Source: Geomonas diazotrophica
Lineage (GTDB): Bacteria; Desulfobacterota; Desulfuromonadia; Geobacterales; Geobacteraceae
Length of the DNA stretch: 64,000 bases
Direction: 5' to 3'
Assembly: GCF_018919385.1 (NCBI RefSeq)
Contig: NZ_JAHLMF010000003.1
Coordinates: forward strand, 206,001-270,000
In this document: piece by piece, positions 25,176-33,001 of the stretch
Layout: every line of letters begins with the position of its first letter
How positions within the stretch are numbered: the stretch's first letter is position 1
Notes under the pieces: generated by a model
Databases searched by the model: none
What the model was told of the DNA's origin: nothing
The model's input: only the letters and a program-made list of their open reading frames with translations
Position numbers and translations under genes: made by a program

Positions 25176-25202
25176 GCCTCCTTGGCGCCTTTGCGTTAAT
25201 GC
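25119..25202. repeat. Palindromic GCAAAG-type element overlapping the end of trmN6
   Basis: The left arm starts AACGCAAAGACGCGGAGCCG at 25120. The right arm near 25177-25202 ends GGCGCCTTTGCGTTAATGC and pairs with it imperfectly. It lies between convergent trmN6 and the DUF721 gene, reaching within 3 nt of the latter's stop. It belongs to the same family as 24286-24364. Its left arm is read as the last codons of trmN6. Confidence 0.8.
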
Positions 25203-25204
25203 TT

Positions 25205-25690
25205 TTAGCCTTTGTCCTGGTGTTCTTTGTCTTTACGGATGAGGCTTTCGAAGACGGCGCGGAGTTCGGGGTCGGTGACTGTTTCGGCTTGTTCCTTGAT
25301 CCAGGCCTGTTCGTCCTCACTCAGCTTGCGCCGCTTCGGCGCCTGCTGGGGCTTGGCGGCCGCTGATCTGACCTTGCCCCCCTTGAGCTGGATCTCTTTT
25401 ACCAACTCCTCGTCCAGGGCTTCATTCACCTTGGCGATGAGGTCTTTCTTCAGGTAGGTGAGCTGCTGCAGCCACGGGGAGCTGTCGACATGAAGGGTGA
25501 GGGTGCCTTCGCGGAAGGAGGCAGGTTGGGCGTGTAGGGCGATCTTGCTGCCGACCGCTTCGTCCCACACTTCCCAGATGCGCCCCTCTTTGAGCCGCAA
25601 CTCGGCAGGGGTGCCGCGCAAAAGGGCGGTCAGGAGATCGGTGACCGGGGCCGGCCGTTTCATCTTGGGGCGTTTACTGCTCGTCTTCAA
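25205..25690 (-). CDS. DUF721 (DciA-like) protein
   Basis: The 161-residue basic protein has an N-terminal DUF721 domain (PVTDLLTALLRGTPAELRLKEGRIWEVWDEAVGSKIA), then a hydrophilic, lysine-rich tail. DUF721 covers DciA, a loader of the DnaB helicase in bacteria lacking DnaC, so a replication role is possible. The TTG start at 25690 overlaps the upstream gene by 17 nt; an ATG at 25663 is an equally fair choice and would shorten it by 9 residues. It ends against the palindrome at 25119-25202. Confidence 0.82.
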   Translation of the reverse strand: MKTSSKRPKMKRPAPVTDLLTALLRGTPAELRLKEGRIWEVWDEAVGSKIALHAQPASFREGTLTLHVDSSPWLQQLTYLKKDLIAKVNEALDEELVKEIQLKGGKVRSAAAKPQQAPKRRKLSEDEQAWIKEQAETVTDPELRAVFESLIRKDKEHQDKG

Positions 25691-25940
25691 CGGGGTGTCT
25701 CTTGCGGTACATCCTGCCGCCGATGATCTGCCCGAACACGGCGCTGGATATGCTGAAGGGGATGAATCCCCACCCCAGACCGGTCTTGATCCTGAAGTAG
25801 ATAATGGCGGGGATGGAGATGTGGACGTAGAAGTACCAGCCGAAGGAAAACTTCGGGTAGGACTGCCTCTGGTACCCCAAGGGGATGTTGATCAACGTGG
25901 CCACTACTACGAGTGCCGCTGCGTAAAGCACGGTTTCCAT
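25674..25940 (-). CDS. Small conserved-looking membrane protein
   Basis: The 88-residue protein has two or three hydrophobic segments (about 5-22, 35-52, 56-74) and a charged C-terminus. I do not recognise a family. Similar short proteins with an IPLGYQRQSYPKFSFGW-like segment would be expected only in close relatives. It overlaps the start of the DUF721 gene, so the two are probably co-transcribed on the minus strand. It is divergent from the DUF3343 gene across a 93-nt gap. Confidence 0.65.
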   Translation of the reverse strand: METVLYAAALVVVATLINIPLGYQRQSYPKFSFGWYFYVHISIPAIIYFRIKTGLGWGFIPFSISSAVFGQIIGGRMYRKRHPVEDEQ

Positions 25941-26033
25941 GTTTACCTCTCGGGTCGGTAATACTATGGGTTTGACCTCTCTTTGTCAATGTGCTTCTAT
26001 GGCGTTGCTTTGCGCTCAGTATAAGGAGTTGTT

Positions 26034-26297
26034 GTGATAAAAGACGGAGACTTCGTGGCCATCTTCAATTCCATCCACCGCGTGATGGAGGCGGAGCGGC
26101 TGCTCAAGGATAAACAACTCAAGATCCTGCTCATTCCGGCGCCGCGTGCGCTCGCGGCCGACTGCGGTCTGGCGATCCGGTACGCCGAGGACGTGCGGGG
26201 CGAGGTTGAAGGGACGCTTGCCGCCGCGGGGCTCTTGCCACGCGACCTGTACAGAAAAAACGGAGACAGCTTCGAGAAGATAGGAGAAGAGCAATGA
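26034..26297 (+). CDS. DUF3343 protein (putative Se/S carrier-like)
   Basis: The 87-residue protein has a ferredoxin-like small fold and the DUF3343 pattern: FNSIHRVMEAERLLK near residue 11, IPAPRALAADCGLAIRY near residue 34 with Cys44. The family is often found beside selenium-metabolism genes, and here it overlaps yedF as ATGA. The GTG start follows AAGGAG with a 5-nt spacer. The likely function is thiol or selenium handling; the reaction is not established. Confidence 0.87.
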   Translation: MIKDGDFVAIFNSIHRVMEAERLLKDKQLKILLIPAPRALAADCGLAIRYAEDVRGEVEGTLAAAGLLPRDLYRKNGDSFEKIGEEQ

Positions 26298-26887
26298 ACA
26301 ACCTTGACGTGAGGGGGATGGCCTGCCCGCTGCCGGTCGTGCAGGTGAAGAGGGCGCTCGAGGCGGCACAGGGCGCGGAACTGCGCGTGCTGCTCGATGA
26401 CGGCGCGCCGCGCGAGAACGTGAAGCGTTTCGCCCAGGGGCGCGGCTACCGGGTGCAGGAAGAACAGCTCGAAGGCGGCTTCGCCTTCACCATTACCGGC
26501 CCCGGCACCCCGACTGCACGCGAAGCGGCTCCCGCTGCTGCCGTTGCCGCAGGCCCGACGGTGATGCTGATCGGCTCGGACCGTATGGGGGACGGCCCCG
26601 AGGATCTGGGACGCCTCTTGATGAAGAACTTCATCATGACGCTTCTGGACCTGAGCGAACTGCCGGACCGGATCTTCTTCGTCAATACCGGCGTGCTGCT
26701 CGCAGTCGAGGGGTCCGAGGTGGTCGAGACGCTGAACGAGCTGGGCAACCGCGGCGTCGAGGTGCTCTCCTGCGGCATCTGCCTCGACTTCTTCAAGAAG
26801 AAGGAATCGCTCGCCGCCGGCGGGGTGACCAACATGTTCACCATCGCGGAAACCATGCTCAACGCACGCTCGGTCCTGCGGCCGTAA
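26294..26887 (+). CDS. yedF: YedF, sulfurtransferase-like selenium metabolism protein
   Basis: The 197-residue protein has two domains. Residues 1-75 are TusA/SirA-like with the CPLP motif (Cys11). Residues about 90-197 are DsrE-like (VMLIGSDRMGDG, LSCGICLDFF with two Cys). This two-domain form is the YedF family found in selenium-using bacteria. It probably handles sulfur or selenium as a persulfide or selenide. It is coupled to the DUF3343 gene by a 4-nt overlap. No selD or selA is visible in the window. Confidence 0.9.
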   Translation: MNNLDVRGMACPLPVVQVKRALEAAQGAELRVLLDDGAPRENVKRFAQGRGYRVQEEQLEGGFAFTITGPGTPTAREAAPAAAVAAGPTVMLIGSDRMGDGPEDLGRLLMKNFIMTLLDLSELPDRIFFVNTGVLLAVEGSEVVETLNELGNRGVEVLSCGICLDFFKKKESLAAGGVTNMFTIAETMLNARSVLRP

Positions 26888-26912
26888 CTGACGTTGTCAC
26901 CGATAATTTCGC

Positions 26913-26942
26913 TTGACAATTTGCGACTATATCCACTAAAGT
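26913..26942 (+). promoter_or_regulatory. Predicted sigma-70 promoter of ffh
   Basis: A perfect TTGACA (26913-26918) is followed after 18 bp by TAAAGT (26937-26942, four of six matches). It lies in the 151-nt gap between yedF and ffh, about 95 nt upstream of the ffh start. Confidence 0.55.
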
Positions 26943-27038
26943 GACTCTCTTGCCGCGGGATACCTGTGCGCTTTTGCCGGGCCGTGCGGTTTTTTCTGGA
27001 AAATAAATACGTCATTTCGACGACTTATAGGCTTATAG

Positions 27039-28400
27039 ATGTTCGCGACTCTTTCCGATAAACTCGACCTGGTCTTCAAGAAGCTCCGCGGGCAGGGGGT
27101 GATGACCGAGGACAACGTCAAGGATGCGTTGCGCGAGGTTCGTCTTGCGCTGCTCGAAGCCGACGTAAATTTCAAGGTCGTCAAGGATTTTGTCGAAAAG
27201 GTGCGCACGCGTGCCGTCGGCACCGAGGTGCTGCAGAGCCTTGCCCCCGGGCAGCAGGTGATCAAGATCGTCCACGACGAGCTGGTGCTCCTCATGGGCG
27301 GCAGCGAGGACAACTCGCTCGATCTTGCGGCCAAGCCGCCGGTGGCGATCATGCTGGTCGGCCTCCAGGGCGCCGGTAAGACCACCTCGTGCGGCAAGCT
27401 GGCCAAGTACCTCAAGGCGCAGCGGAAGAAGCCGCTCCTCGTCCCGGCCGACGTGTACCGCCCGGCCGCGATCGAGCAGTTGAAGGTGCTCGGCCGCCAG
27501 CTCGACATCGAGGTGTTCAACTCGCTAGCAAGCCAGAAGCCTTTGGACATCTGCCGCGAGGCGCACCGCTACGCGACCCTGAACGGTTTCGACGTCATCA
27601 TCTACGATACCGCCGGCCGCCACCAGATCGATGATTACCTGATGGAGGAGCTGGAAGGTATCCGCGACGAACTCGCCCCGCGCGAGACCCTGTTCGTCGC
27701 CGACGCCATGACCGGCCAGGAAGCGGTCAACGTGGCGCAGGGGTTCAACGACCGTCTCGGCATCACCGGTGTCATCCTGACCAAGTTGGACGGCGACGCC
27801 AAAGGCGGCGCGGCGCTTTCCATCAAGGCGGTTACCGGGAAACCTGTTAAATTTGTAGGCTTGGGCGAGAAGCTCGACGCGCTGGACGTGTTCCACGCCG
27901 ACCGCCTGGTCTCCCGCATCCTCGGCATGGGCGACGTCCTCACCCTGATCGAGAAGGCGCAGGCCACCTTCGACGAGAAGGAAGCCGAGCGTCTGCAGCA
28001 GAAGATGAAGAAGAGCGGTCAGTTCGACCTCGAAGACTTCAGAAGCCAGCTGCAGCAGATCAAGAAGATGGGCTCGCTCGAATCGATCATGAACCTGATC
28101 CCCGGCATGGGGAAGGCGATGAAGCAGATGCAGGGCGCCCAGCCTTCCGAGAAGGAGCTGAAACGGATCGAGGCGATCATCGACTCCATGACTCTCAAGG
28201 AGCGCGCCAACCACACCATCATTAACGGCAGCCGCCGCTTGAGGATCGCCAAGGGTAGCGGCACCAGCATACAGGAAGTGAACCAGCTCCTGAAGCGCTT
28301 CACGGAAGCTCAGAAGGTCGTCAAACAGTTGCAGAAAATGGGCCCCAAGGGATTGATGAAAGGAATGAAAGGCATGGGTAAAGGGATGCTCCCCTTTTAG
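27039..28400 (+). CDS. ffh: Signal recognition particle protein Ffh (SRP54)
   Basis: The 453-residue protein has the normal domain order: N domain (1-85), G domain with GLQGAGKTTSCGKLA near 108, DTAGR near 190 and TKLDGDAKGG near 247, then a methionine-rich M domain (about 300-445) ending GLMKGMKGMGKGM. It binds signal peptides and SRP RNA and delivers ribosomes to FtsY. The SRP RNA gene was not seen here. It is followed by the rpsP group. Confidence 0.98.
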   Translation: MFATLSDKLDLVFKKLRGQGVMTEDNVKDALREVRLALLEADVNFKVVKDFVEKVRTRAVGTEVLQSLAPGQQVIKIVHDELVLLMGGSEDNSLDLAAKPPVAIMLVGLQGAGKTTSCGKLAKYLKAQRKKPLLVPADVYRPAAIEQLKVLGRQLDIEVFNSLASQKPLDICREAHRYATLNGFDVIIYDTAGRHQIDDYLMEELEGIRDELAPRETLFVADAMTGQEAVNVAQGFNDRLGITGVILTKLDGDAKGGAALSIKAVTGKPVKFVGLGEKLDALDVFHADRLVSRILGMGDVLTLIEKAQATFDEKEAERLQQKMKKSGQFDLEDFRSQLQQIKKMGSLESIMNLIPGMGKAMKQMQGAQPSEKELKRIEAIIDSMTLKERANHTIINGSRRLRIAKGSGTSIQEVNQLLKRFTEAQKVVKQLQKMGPKGLMKGMKGMGKGMLPF

Positions 28401-28411
28401 GCCGCTTGCCT

Positions 28412-28439
28412 TTGACTATTGCACCAACTCAGATACAGT
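28412..28439 (+). promoter_or_regulatory. Possible sigma-70 promoter of rpsP
   Basis: TTGACT (28412-28417) and TACAGT (28434-28439) are 16 bp apart, in the 107-nt gap between ffh and rpsP. A strong AGGAGGAAGAA ribosome binding site sits just before the rpsP ATG. Confidence 0.5.
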
Positions 28440-28507
28440 TACCAGAATCGTAAACACAATACACGCAATGGCGGATCCCAAGGATCCGAGAATACCAGGA
28501 GGAAGAA

Positions 28508-28774
28508 ATGGCAATAAAGATCAGACTTGCACGTGCGGGCGCTAAGAAGAAACCCTTTTACCAGGTAGTGGTTGCTGACTGCCGTAGCCGCAGGGACGGA
28601 CGCTTCATCGAGAACGTCGGCACCTACGACCCGAACAAGAACCCGGCGGTTTACAACCTGGAAGAAGGGAAGACTCTGGAGTGGCTCGGCAAGGGCGCTC
28701 AGCCGACCGACACGGTCAAGCAGATCCTGAAGAAGACCGGCATCTGGGAGAAGTTCGTCGCCCCTGCCGCTTAA
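28508..28774 (+). CDS. rpsP: 30S ribosomal protein S16
   Basis: The 88-residue basic protein opens [20 protein letters not shown], with the S16 segment [16 protein letters not shown]. It binds 16S rRNA in the 30S body and is needed for assembly. The gene order rpsP-khpA-rimM-trmD-rplS is the classical bacterial arrangement, which makes the assignment secure. An AGGAGGAAGAA ribosome binding site precedes the ATG. Confidence 0.98.
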   Translation: MAIKIRLARAGAKKKPFYQVVVADCRSRRDGRFIENVGTYDPNKNPAVYNLEEGKTLEWLGKGAQPTDTVKQILKKTGIWEKFVAPAA

Positions 28775-28825
28775 TATCTCTTAGTACCGGCCAGCCGGAT
28801 ATCCCACACTACAGAGGATAGCGAC

Positions 28826-29056
28826 ATGAAAGAGCTTGTTGAGACCATCGCCAGGGCACTTGTAGACGATCCGAACCAGGTGAGAGCAACCGAGGAGTTG
28901 GAAGAAGAAACCAACGTAATCAAGCTGACCGTCGCAAAAGAGGATATGGGACGTATCATAGGCAAGGAAGGTCGCACAGCTAAAGCGATCCGCACTTTGC
29001 TCAACGCTGTCTCCACAAAGGACAACAAGAAAGCCATCCTTAAGATTGTAGAGTGA
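28826..29056 (+). CDS. khpA: KH-domain RNA-binding protein KhpA
   Basis: The 76-residue protein is one KH domain. The GXXG loop is in MGRIIGKEGRTAKAIRTLL (about 40-58). KhpA proteins bind RNA, usually with KhpB/EloR, and affect cell envelope or translation genes. Its place between rpsP and rimM is conserved in many bacteria. It ends 3 nt before rimM. Confidence 0.95.
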   Translation: MKELVETIARALVDDPNQVRATEELEEETNVIKLTVAKEDMGRIIGKEGRTAKAIRTLLNAVSTKDNKKAILKIVE

Positions 29057-29059
29057 TAG

Positions 29060-29578
29060 ATGTCCGGTAGTAACAAAGTATTGATTGGCAAGATCCAGGG
29101 TACGCACGGGATCAGGGGACAGTTGCGGGTCATTCCCTTTGCGGGGGATGCCTCGAGTATCTCGCAGCTAAAGAGCGTTTCCATCACGTCTCCGAAAGGG
29201 GTCATGGAGGAATTCTCCGTGGTCTCCGCCAAGCCCAACGGCAAACGGGTCATCCTGACCCTGAAGCCGTTTGACAACATCAACCAGGTGCTGCACCTGG
29301 TCGGCAGCGAGATCTACGCCGACCGGGTGGCGCTCCCGAAACTCCCCGATGACGAGTTCTACTGGTCCGACCTCCTGGGGCTCCAGGTTGTTACGTCGGA
29401 TGGGGAAGAGCTGGGAGAGCTGGTCGACATCATCGAAACCGGCAGCAACGACGTCTACGTGGTCAAACACGACGGGCGCGAGGTACTCATCCCCGCACTC
29501 GAGGACGTCGTATTGTCTGTTGACCTGGCAGCAGGTCGCATGACGGTCTCTCTTCCCGAGGGGCTGCTCGATCTATGA
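29060..29578 (+). CDS. rimM: Ribosome maturation factor RimM
   Basis: The 172-residue protein has the N-terminal beta-barrel ([17 protein letters not shown]) and the C-terminal PRC-barrel ([36 protein letters not shown]). RimM helps 30S head assembly and binds S19. It starts 3 nt after khpA and overlaps trmD as ATGA, so translation is coupled. Confidence 0.97.
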   Translation: MSGSNKVLIGKIQGTHGIRGQLRVIPFAGDASSISQLKSVSITSPKGVMEEFSVVSAKPNGKRVILTLKPFDNINQVLHLVGSEIYADRVALPKLPDDEFYWSDLLGLQVVTSDGEELGELVDIIETGSNDVYVVKHDGREVLIPALEDVVLSVDLAAGRMTVSLPEGLLDL

Positions 29579-30432
29579 AATTCGACATCCTGACCCTGTT
29601 CCCGGCTATGTTCGAGGGACCGCTGACCGAGAGCATCCTGAAGCGCGCTAGCGACAAGGGGCTCATCGAGATCGGCCTGCACAACATCCGCGACTGGGCC
29701 TTGGACAAGCACGCCACCGCCGATGACTCCCCTTACGGTGGGGGCGCCGGGATGGTGATGAAGGTCGAGCCGCTCTCGGGCGCCATCGAGGCGGTCAAGG
29801 AAAAACGGCCGGGTTCTAAGGTGATCCTCACCACACCGGGGGGGCGCCCTTTCACCCACCAGGTGGCGCAGGAGCTTTCCCGCGAGGAAGGGCTCATCAT
29901 CATCTGCGGCCGCTACGAAGGGGTCGACGAGCGGGTGCGCACCCTGTTCGTGGATGACGAGATCTCCCTGGGGGATTTCGTGTTGACCGGCGGGGAGATC
30001 GCCGCCATGGTGATCGTCGACGCTGTGTCCCGGCTGGTGCCGGGGGTGCTGGGGCACGAAGAGTCGGCCCAGTACGATTCGTTTGCAGACGGGCTTTTGG
30101 AGTACCCGCAGTACACCAGGCCTCCCGAATTCAGGGGCGAGAAGGTTCCCGACATCCTCCTTTCCGGCAACCATGCCGAAATCGCCAAGTGGCGCAGGAA
30201 GGAGCAGATCAGGAGAACGCTCGCCTCCCGTCCCGAGCTCCTCGACGGGATCGAGTGGAGCAAGCAGGACAAGAAACTTCTGAAAGAGCTGGGGCTGGAC
30301 CCCAACGTGAAGGCGAAGCCGGCGAAATTGTCCGCCGACGAGTCCACCGAAACTTCAGTGAAGGTGGAAGCCTTGGCGAAGGCGGACCTGTCCACCGAAG
30401 CTTTAGCGAAGGCGGAAGGTGGAAGCGCATGA
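29575..30432 (+). CDS. trmD: tRNA (guanine(37)-N1)-methyltransferase TrmD, with a repeat-derived tail
   Basis: Residues 1 to about 245 are a normal Trm[14 protein letters not shown], the SAM knot [32 protein letters not shown], and [19 protein letters not shown]. It makes m1G37 in tRNAs. The family usually ends near 250 residues, but this one has 285. The extra tail is encoded by two in-frame copies of a 26-bp imperfect palindrome (30343 and 30391) reading STE(T/A)(S/L)(V/A)K(V/A)E. The tail lies outside the catalytic fold and the next gene overlaps its end by ATGA. Confidence 0.96.
   Translation: MKFDILTLFPAMFEGPLTESILKRASDKGLIEIGLHNIRDWALDKHATADDSPYGGGAGMVMKVEPLSGAIEAVKEKRPGSKVILTTPGGRPFTHQVAQELSREEGLIIICGRYEGVDERVRTLFVDDEISLGDFVLTGGEIAAMVIVDAVSRLVPGVLGHEESAQYDSFADGLLEYPQYTRPPEFRGEKVPDILLSGNHAEIAKWRRKEQIRRTLASRPELLDGIEWSKQDKKLLKELGLDPNVKAKPAKLSADESTETSVKVEALAKADLSTEALAKAEGGSA
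30343..30416 (+). repeat. Two 26-bp imperfect palindromes inserted in the 3' end of trmD
   Basis: Copies at 30343-30368 and 30391-30416 match at 22 of 26 positions. Each has TCCACC at one end and GGTGGA or GGCGGA at the other. A further partial copy (GCCTTGGCGAAGGCGGAC, 30369-30386) lies between them. The copy spacing is 48 nt, so the trmD frame is kept. Confidence 0.85.
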
Positions 30433-30998
30433 CCTCGGCAGCTAACTTCAGCCTGGCGCTGATCCACTTCCCGGTGTACGACAAGCACAAGGACGTGGTT
30501 GCGACCTCGGTAACCAACCTGGACATCCACGACATGGCGCGGTTGACGCGGACCTTCGGTCTGGCCCGCTACTACATCGTGACCCCGGTCGTGGAGCAGA
30601 TCAAGCTCGTTGAGAAGGTGCGGGAGCACTGGCTCACCGGCTGGGGTTCCACCTACAACCCCAAGCGGAAGATGGCGCTTGAGACGCTGCAGTGTGAAGA
30701 GTCGCTGGAGTCGACCATCGCGGACATCGAGAGCCGTAACGGACGCAGGCCCAAGGTGGTCGTGACCGGCGCCTCAGGCAGACCCAACAGCGTGACGTTC
30801 GCAGAGCTGAAGGGGCTCATCGACGCCGATCCCGAGCAGCCCTATCTGCTGCTTCTGGGAACCGGTTGGGGGCTCATCGAGCAGGTGTTCAACAAGAGCG
30901 ATCTGGTGCTGGAGCCGATCAAGGGAGCGGGTGATTACAACCACCTCTCGGTACGCTCCGCGGCATCGATCATGCTGGACAGGCTTTTCGGGCGCTAG
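30429..30998 (+). CDS. SpoU-unlike SAM-dependent RNA methyltransferase (TrmD-neighbour family)
   Basis: The 189-residue protein begins [20 protein letters not shown] at the ATG overlapping the trmD stop. It has [21 protein letters not shown] and the knot-like region [17 protein letters not shown] followed by [21 protein letters not shown]. This fits the small RNA methyltransferase family often annotated between trmD and rplS in this group of bacteria. The substrate RNA is unknown. A longer in-frame ORF back to 30189 runs inside trmD and is not real. Confidence 0.87.
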   Translation: MTSAANFSLALIHFPVYDKHKDVVATSVTNLDIHDMARLTRTFGLARYYIVTPVVEQIKLVEKVREHWLTGWGSTYNPKRKMALETLQCEESLESTIADIESRNGRRPKVVVTGASGRPNSVTFAELKGLIDADPEQPYLLLLGTGWGLIEQVFNKSDLVLEPIKGAGDYNHLSVRSAASIMLDRLFGR

Positions 30999-31093
30999 GC
31001 GCCAAATGGATAGATTGGTAGTCGAGTAACGCAGGTCAACTGTCAGTATTAAGTCTTATGGCTAGAGGTTCCAGATAAGGGAGGAAGTACCAA

Positions 31094-31450
31094 ATGAACA
31101 AGATTGACATGATTGAAATGGCACAGATGAAGAAGAACATCCCGGTTTTCGTTCCGGGCGACACCATCAAGGTGCAGGTTAAGATCGTCGAGGGTGACAA
31201 GAGCCGTATCCAGGCTTTCCAGGGCGTGTGCCTTGGCCGTCAGAACGGCGGCATTCGTGAGTCCTTCACCGTGAGGAAGATCTCCAACGGCGTCGGCGTG
31301 GAGAGGGTGTTCCCGCTGCACTCCCCGTCCATCGAGGCGATCGAGGTGGTGACCCGCGGCCAGGTCCGTCGTGCGAAGCTGTACTACCTGCGCAAGCTGC
31401 GCGGCAAGGCTTCCAGGATCAAGGAAAGAAAATACGTCGCCGGCCAGTAA
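31094..31450 (+). CDS. rplS: 50S ribosomal protein L19
   Basis: The 118-residue protein has the L19 core: [22 protein letters not shown] then [21 protein letters not shown], ending in a basic tail. It sits at the 30S-50S interface. AAGGGAGGAAG precedes the ATG. The 95-nt gap upstream holds no ORF. A strong intrinsic terminator follows at 31469, closing the rpsP-rplS block. Confidence 0.98.
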   Translation: MNKIDMIEMAQMKKNIPVFVPGDTIKVQVKIVEGDKSRIQAFQGVCLGRQNGGIRESFTVRKISNGVGVERVFPLHSPSIEAIEVVTRGQVRRAKLYYLRKLRGKASRIKERKYVAGQ

Positions 31451-31468
31451 CAGGCTCGCAGTCGAAAA

Positions 31469-31498
31469 AGCCCCGGTCCGGCGACCGGGGCTTTTTTT
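31469..31498 (+). terminator. Intrinsic terminator after rplS
   Basis: A 10-bp perfect GC-rich stem (AGCCCCGGTC with GACCGGGGCT), a 4-nt loop and seven T residues follow the rplS stop by 18 nt. Confidence 0.96.
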
Positions 31499-31526
31499 GT
31501 TCACCCCGAAAGCGCAAAACCGTCAG

Positions 31527-31634
31527 CCACGGAGAAAATCGGAGAAAATCGGAGAGAGGCGAAAGACGTTAGGGGTAACCCAAAAGCTTCGCTTCTGTTT
31601 GGGTTTCTCAGAAGTTCTCAGATTTTCTCCGTGG
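31527..31634. repeat. Nested long palindrome (GGAGAAAATC type)
   Basis: A perfect 14-bp outer stem (CCACGGAGAAAATC at 31527-31540 with its complement at 31621-31634) encloses a second stem ACCCAAA/TTTGGGT (31578-31584, 31598-31604) and an inner AAGC-ttc-GCTT hairpin. The GGAGAAAATC unit is repeated in the left arm. It fills the gap between the rplS terminator and rnhB and reaches into the start region of rnhB. Confidence 0.88.
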
Positions 31635-31654
31635 CCAATGGTTCAGGTTTTACC

Positions 31655-32347
31655 ATGACCGGTCTTTTCCCCGACAACCCGGACGCTCCCATCGACATGC
31701 TGGCACTGGAAGGGCAGGTGCTGCGGCGCGGCTACGCTCGCATCGCCGGCGTGGACGAGGCCGGGCGCGGTCCTCTGGCGGGTCCGGTGGTCGCTGCCGC
31801 AGTCATCCTCCCCACGGGCATGCTTCTCCCCGGGGTGAACGACTCGAAGCAACTCACCGAGGAGAAACGGGAAGAGCTCTTCGACGTCATCTACCGCGAG
31901 GCCCTGGCTGTGGGCGTCGGCATCGGGGATCATGCCCTGGTGGACCGCATCAACATCCTCCAGGCCACGCTCTCCGCGATGGGCGACGCCGTGCGTGCCC
32001 TGAGCGTCGCCCCCGACTTCCTCCTCATCGACGGCATCTCCAGCGTTCCCATGAACATCCCGCAGCGCACGGTGAAAAAGGGGGACTCTTTGAGCCTTTC
32101 CATCGCCGCCGCTTCCATCATCGCCAAGGTCACCCGGGATCGCATGATGGTGCAGTACGACGCCCAGTTTCCCGGTTACGGCTTCGCCAGCCACAAGGGG
32201 TACGGCGCCGCCTCGCATCTCGCCGCCATCGCGGAACTGGGGCCCTGCCCGATCCACCGCAAGAGCTTCAGCGGCGTCAAGGAACACTGCCCCGCCGAGC
32301 CGGGTGCAGCCCCCTGCGAGCCTTCTACCGGACTTTTCTCCTTCTAG
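31655..32347 (+). CDS. rnhB: Ribonuclease HII
   Basis: The 230-residue enzyme has IAGVDEAGRGPLAGPV (catalytic Asp-Glu pair), NDSKQLTEEKREELF and the DGISSVP and AAASIIAKVTRDR segments of RNase HII. It removes single ribonucleotides and RNA-DNA hybrid RNA. I chose the ATG at 31655. An in-frame ATG at 31631 lies in the palindrome arm, and one at 31697 would give a shorter but still intact domain. No strong ribosome binding site marks any of them. Confidence 0.96.
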   Translation: MTGLFPDNPDAPIDMLALEGQVLRRGYARIAGVDEAGRGPLAGPVVAAAVILPTGMLLPGVNDSKQLTEEKREELFDVIYREALAVGVGIGDHALVDRINILQATLSAMGDAVRALSVAPDFLLIDGISSVPMNIPQRTVKKGDSLSLSIAAASIIAKVTRDRMMVQYDAQFPGYGFASHKGYGAASHLAAIAELGPCPIHRKSFSGVKEHCPAEPGAAPCEPSTGLFSF

Positions 32348-32442
32348 CTGACTATTTTCCAGCCTTCGCTATCAGGTCACTGTACTTGCTGTTACACTGT
32401 TGTCTTGTTCACCGGGCGGCACTATCACTGCGGGGGGCGGCT

Positions 32443-32820
32443 ATGCCAGTCAACAAAAGCAACGGTTCTGTCGGCGGCACCGGCGAATCCATCGCAGCCA
32501 CCTACCTGAAAGGGCAGGGTTTCAAGATAGTCGAGTGCAACTTCCGCTGTCCCTGCGGGGAGATCGATATCGTCGCCCGTGACGGACGCACCATCGTCTT
32601 CATCGAGGTGAAGTGCCGCAAGAACGACAATTACGGGCCGCCTCAGCTCGCGGTGACGCCCTTCAAGCAGCGTCAGATTTCCAAGGCGGCGCTGGTCTGG
32701 CTCTCCAGGAAGAAGCTCTACGATGCCGAGGCGCGCTTCGACGTGGTCGCCATCGTGCTGCACGACCACGACCTGCCGGACATCGACCATATCCGTAACG
32801 CCTTCGATCTCGCCTACTAG
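32443..32820 (+). CDS. yraN: YraN-family (UPF0102) nuclease-like protein
   Basis: The 125-residue protein has the YraN core: GESIAATYLKGQGFKIVECNFRCPCGEIDIVARDGRTIVFIEVKCR. The E-ID...EVK residues form a PD-(D/E)XK-like site. Cellular function is unproven. The ATG at 32443 follows a G-rich ribosome binding site; the in-frame extension to 32386 is not needed. Being next to rnhB is common for this family. Confidence 0.93.
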   Translation: MPVNKSNGSVGGTGESIAATYLKGQGFKIVECNFRCPCGEIDIVARDGRTIVFIEVKCRKNDNYGPPQLAVTPFKQRQISKAALVWLSRKKLYDAEARFDVVAIVLHDHDLPDIDHIRNAFDLAY

Positions 32821-32837
32821 AGCGGGTGCAGATTCCT

Positions 32838-32970
32838 TCTCATTCCCTATTCCCGGGAGAGAATCCCCTCTCCCAGGGGAAGAGGGAGGAGATCCCTGAG
32901 CATCCCCGCTCATCCCGGGAGAGGGAGAAGCCATCGCTACCGCACTGTAGGGGCGGATAATCATTCGCCC
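32838..32970. repeat. Cluster of GGGAGAGG-type palindromes and a GGGCGAAT hairpin
   Basis: The 181-nt gap 32821-33001 has no ORF. It contains several interlocking copies of CCCGGGAGAG/CCCTCTCCC (about 32850-32930), then a hairpin GGGCGGAT-aatc-ATTCGCCC (32951-32970). The hairpin core resembles that of the terminator at 36350-36386, but no T-tract follows here. Confidence 0.75.
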
Positions 32971-33001
32971 TGCTTAAAAGAACCACCAAGGAGGAACGTA
33001 C

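Noticed and set aside
28468..28545. Small upstream ORF (25 codons from ATG at 28468) overlapping rpsP
   Set aside because: It has no ribosome binding site of its own and ends inside rpsP in another frame. It looks like chance.
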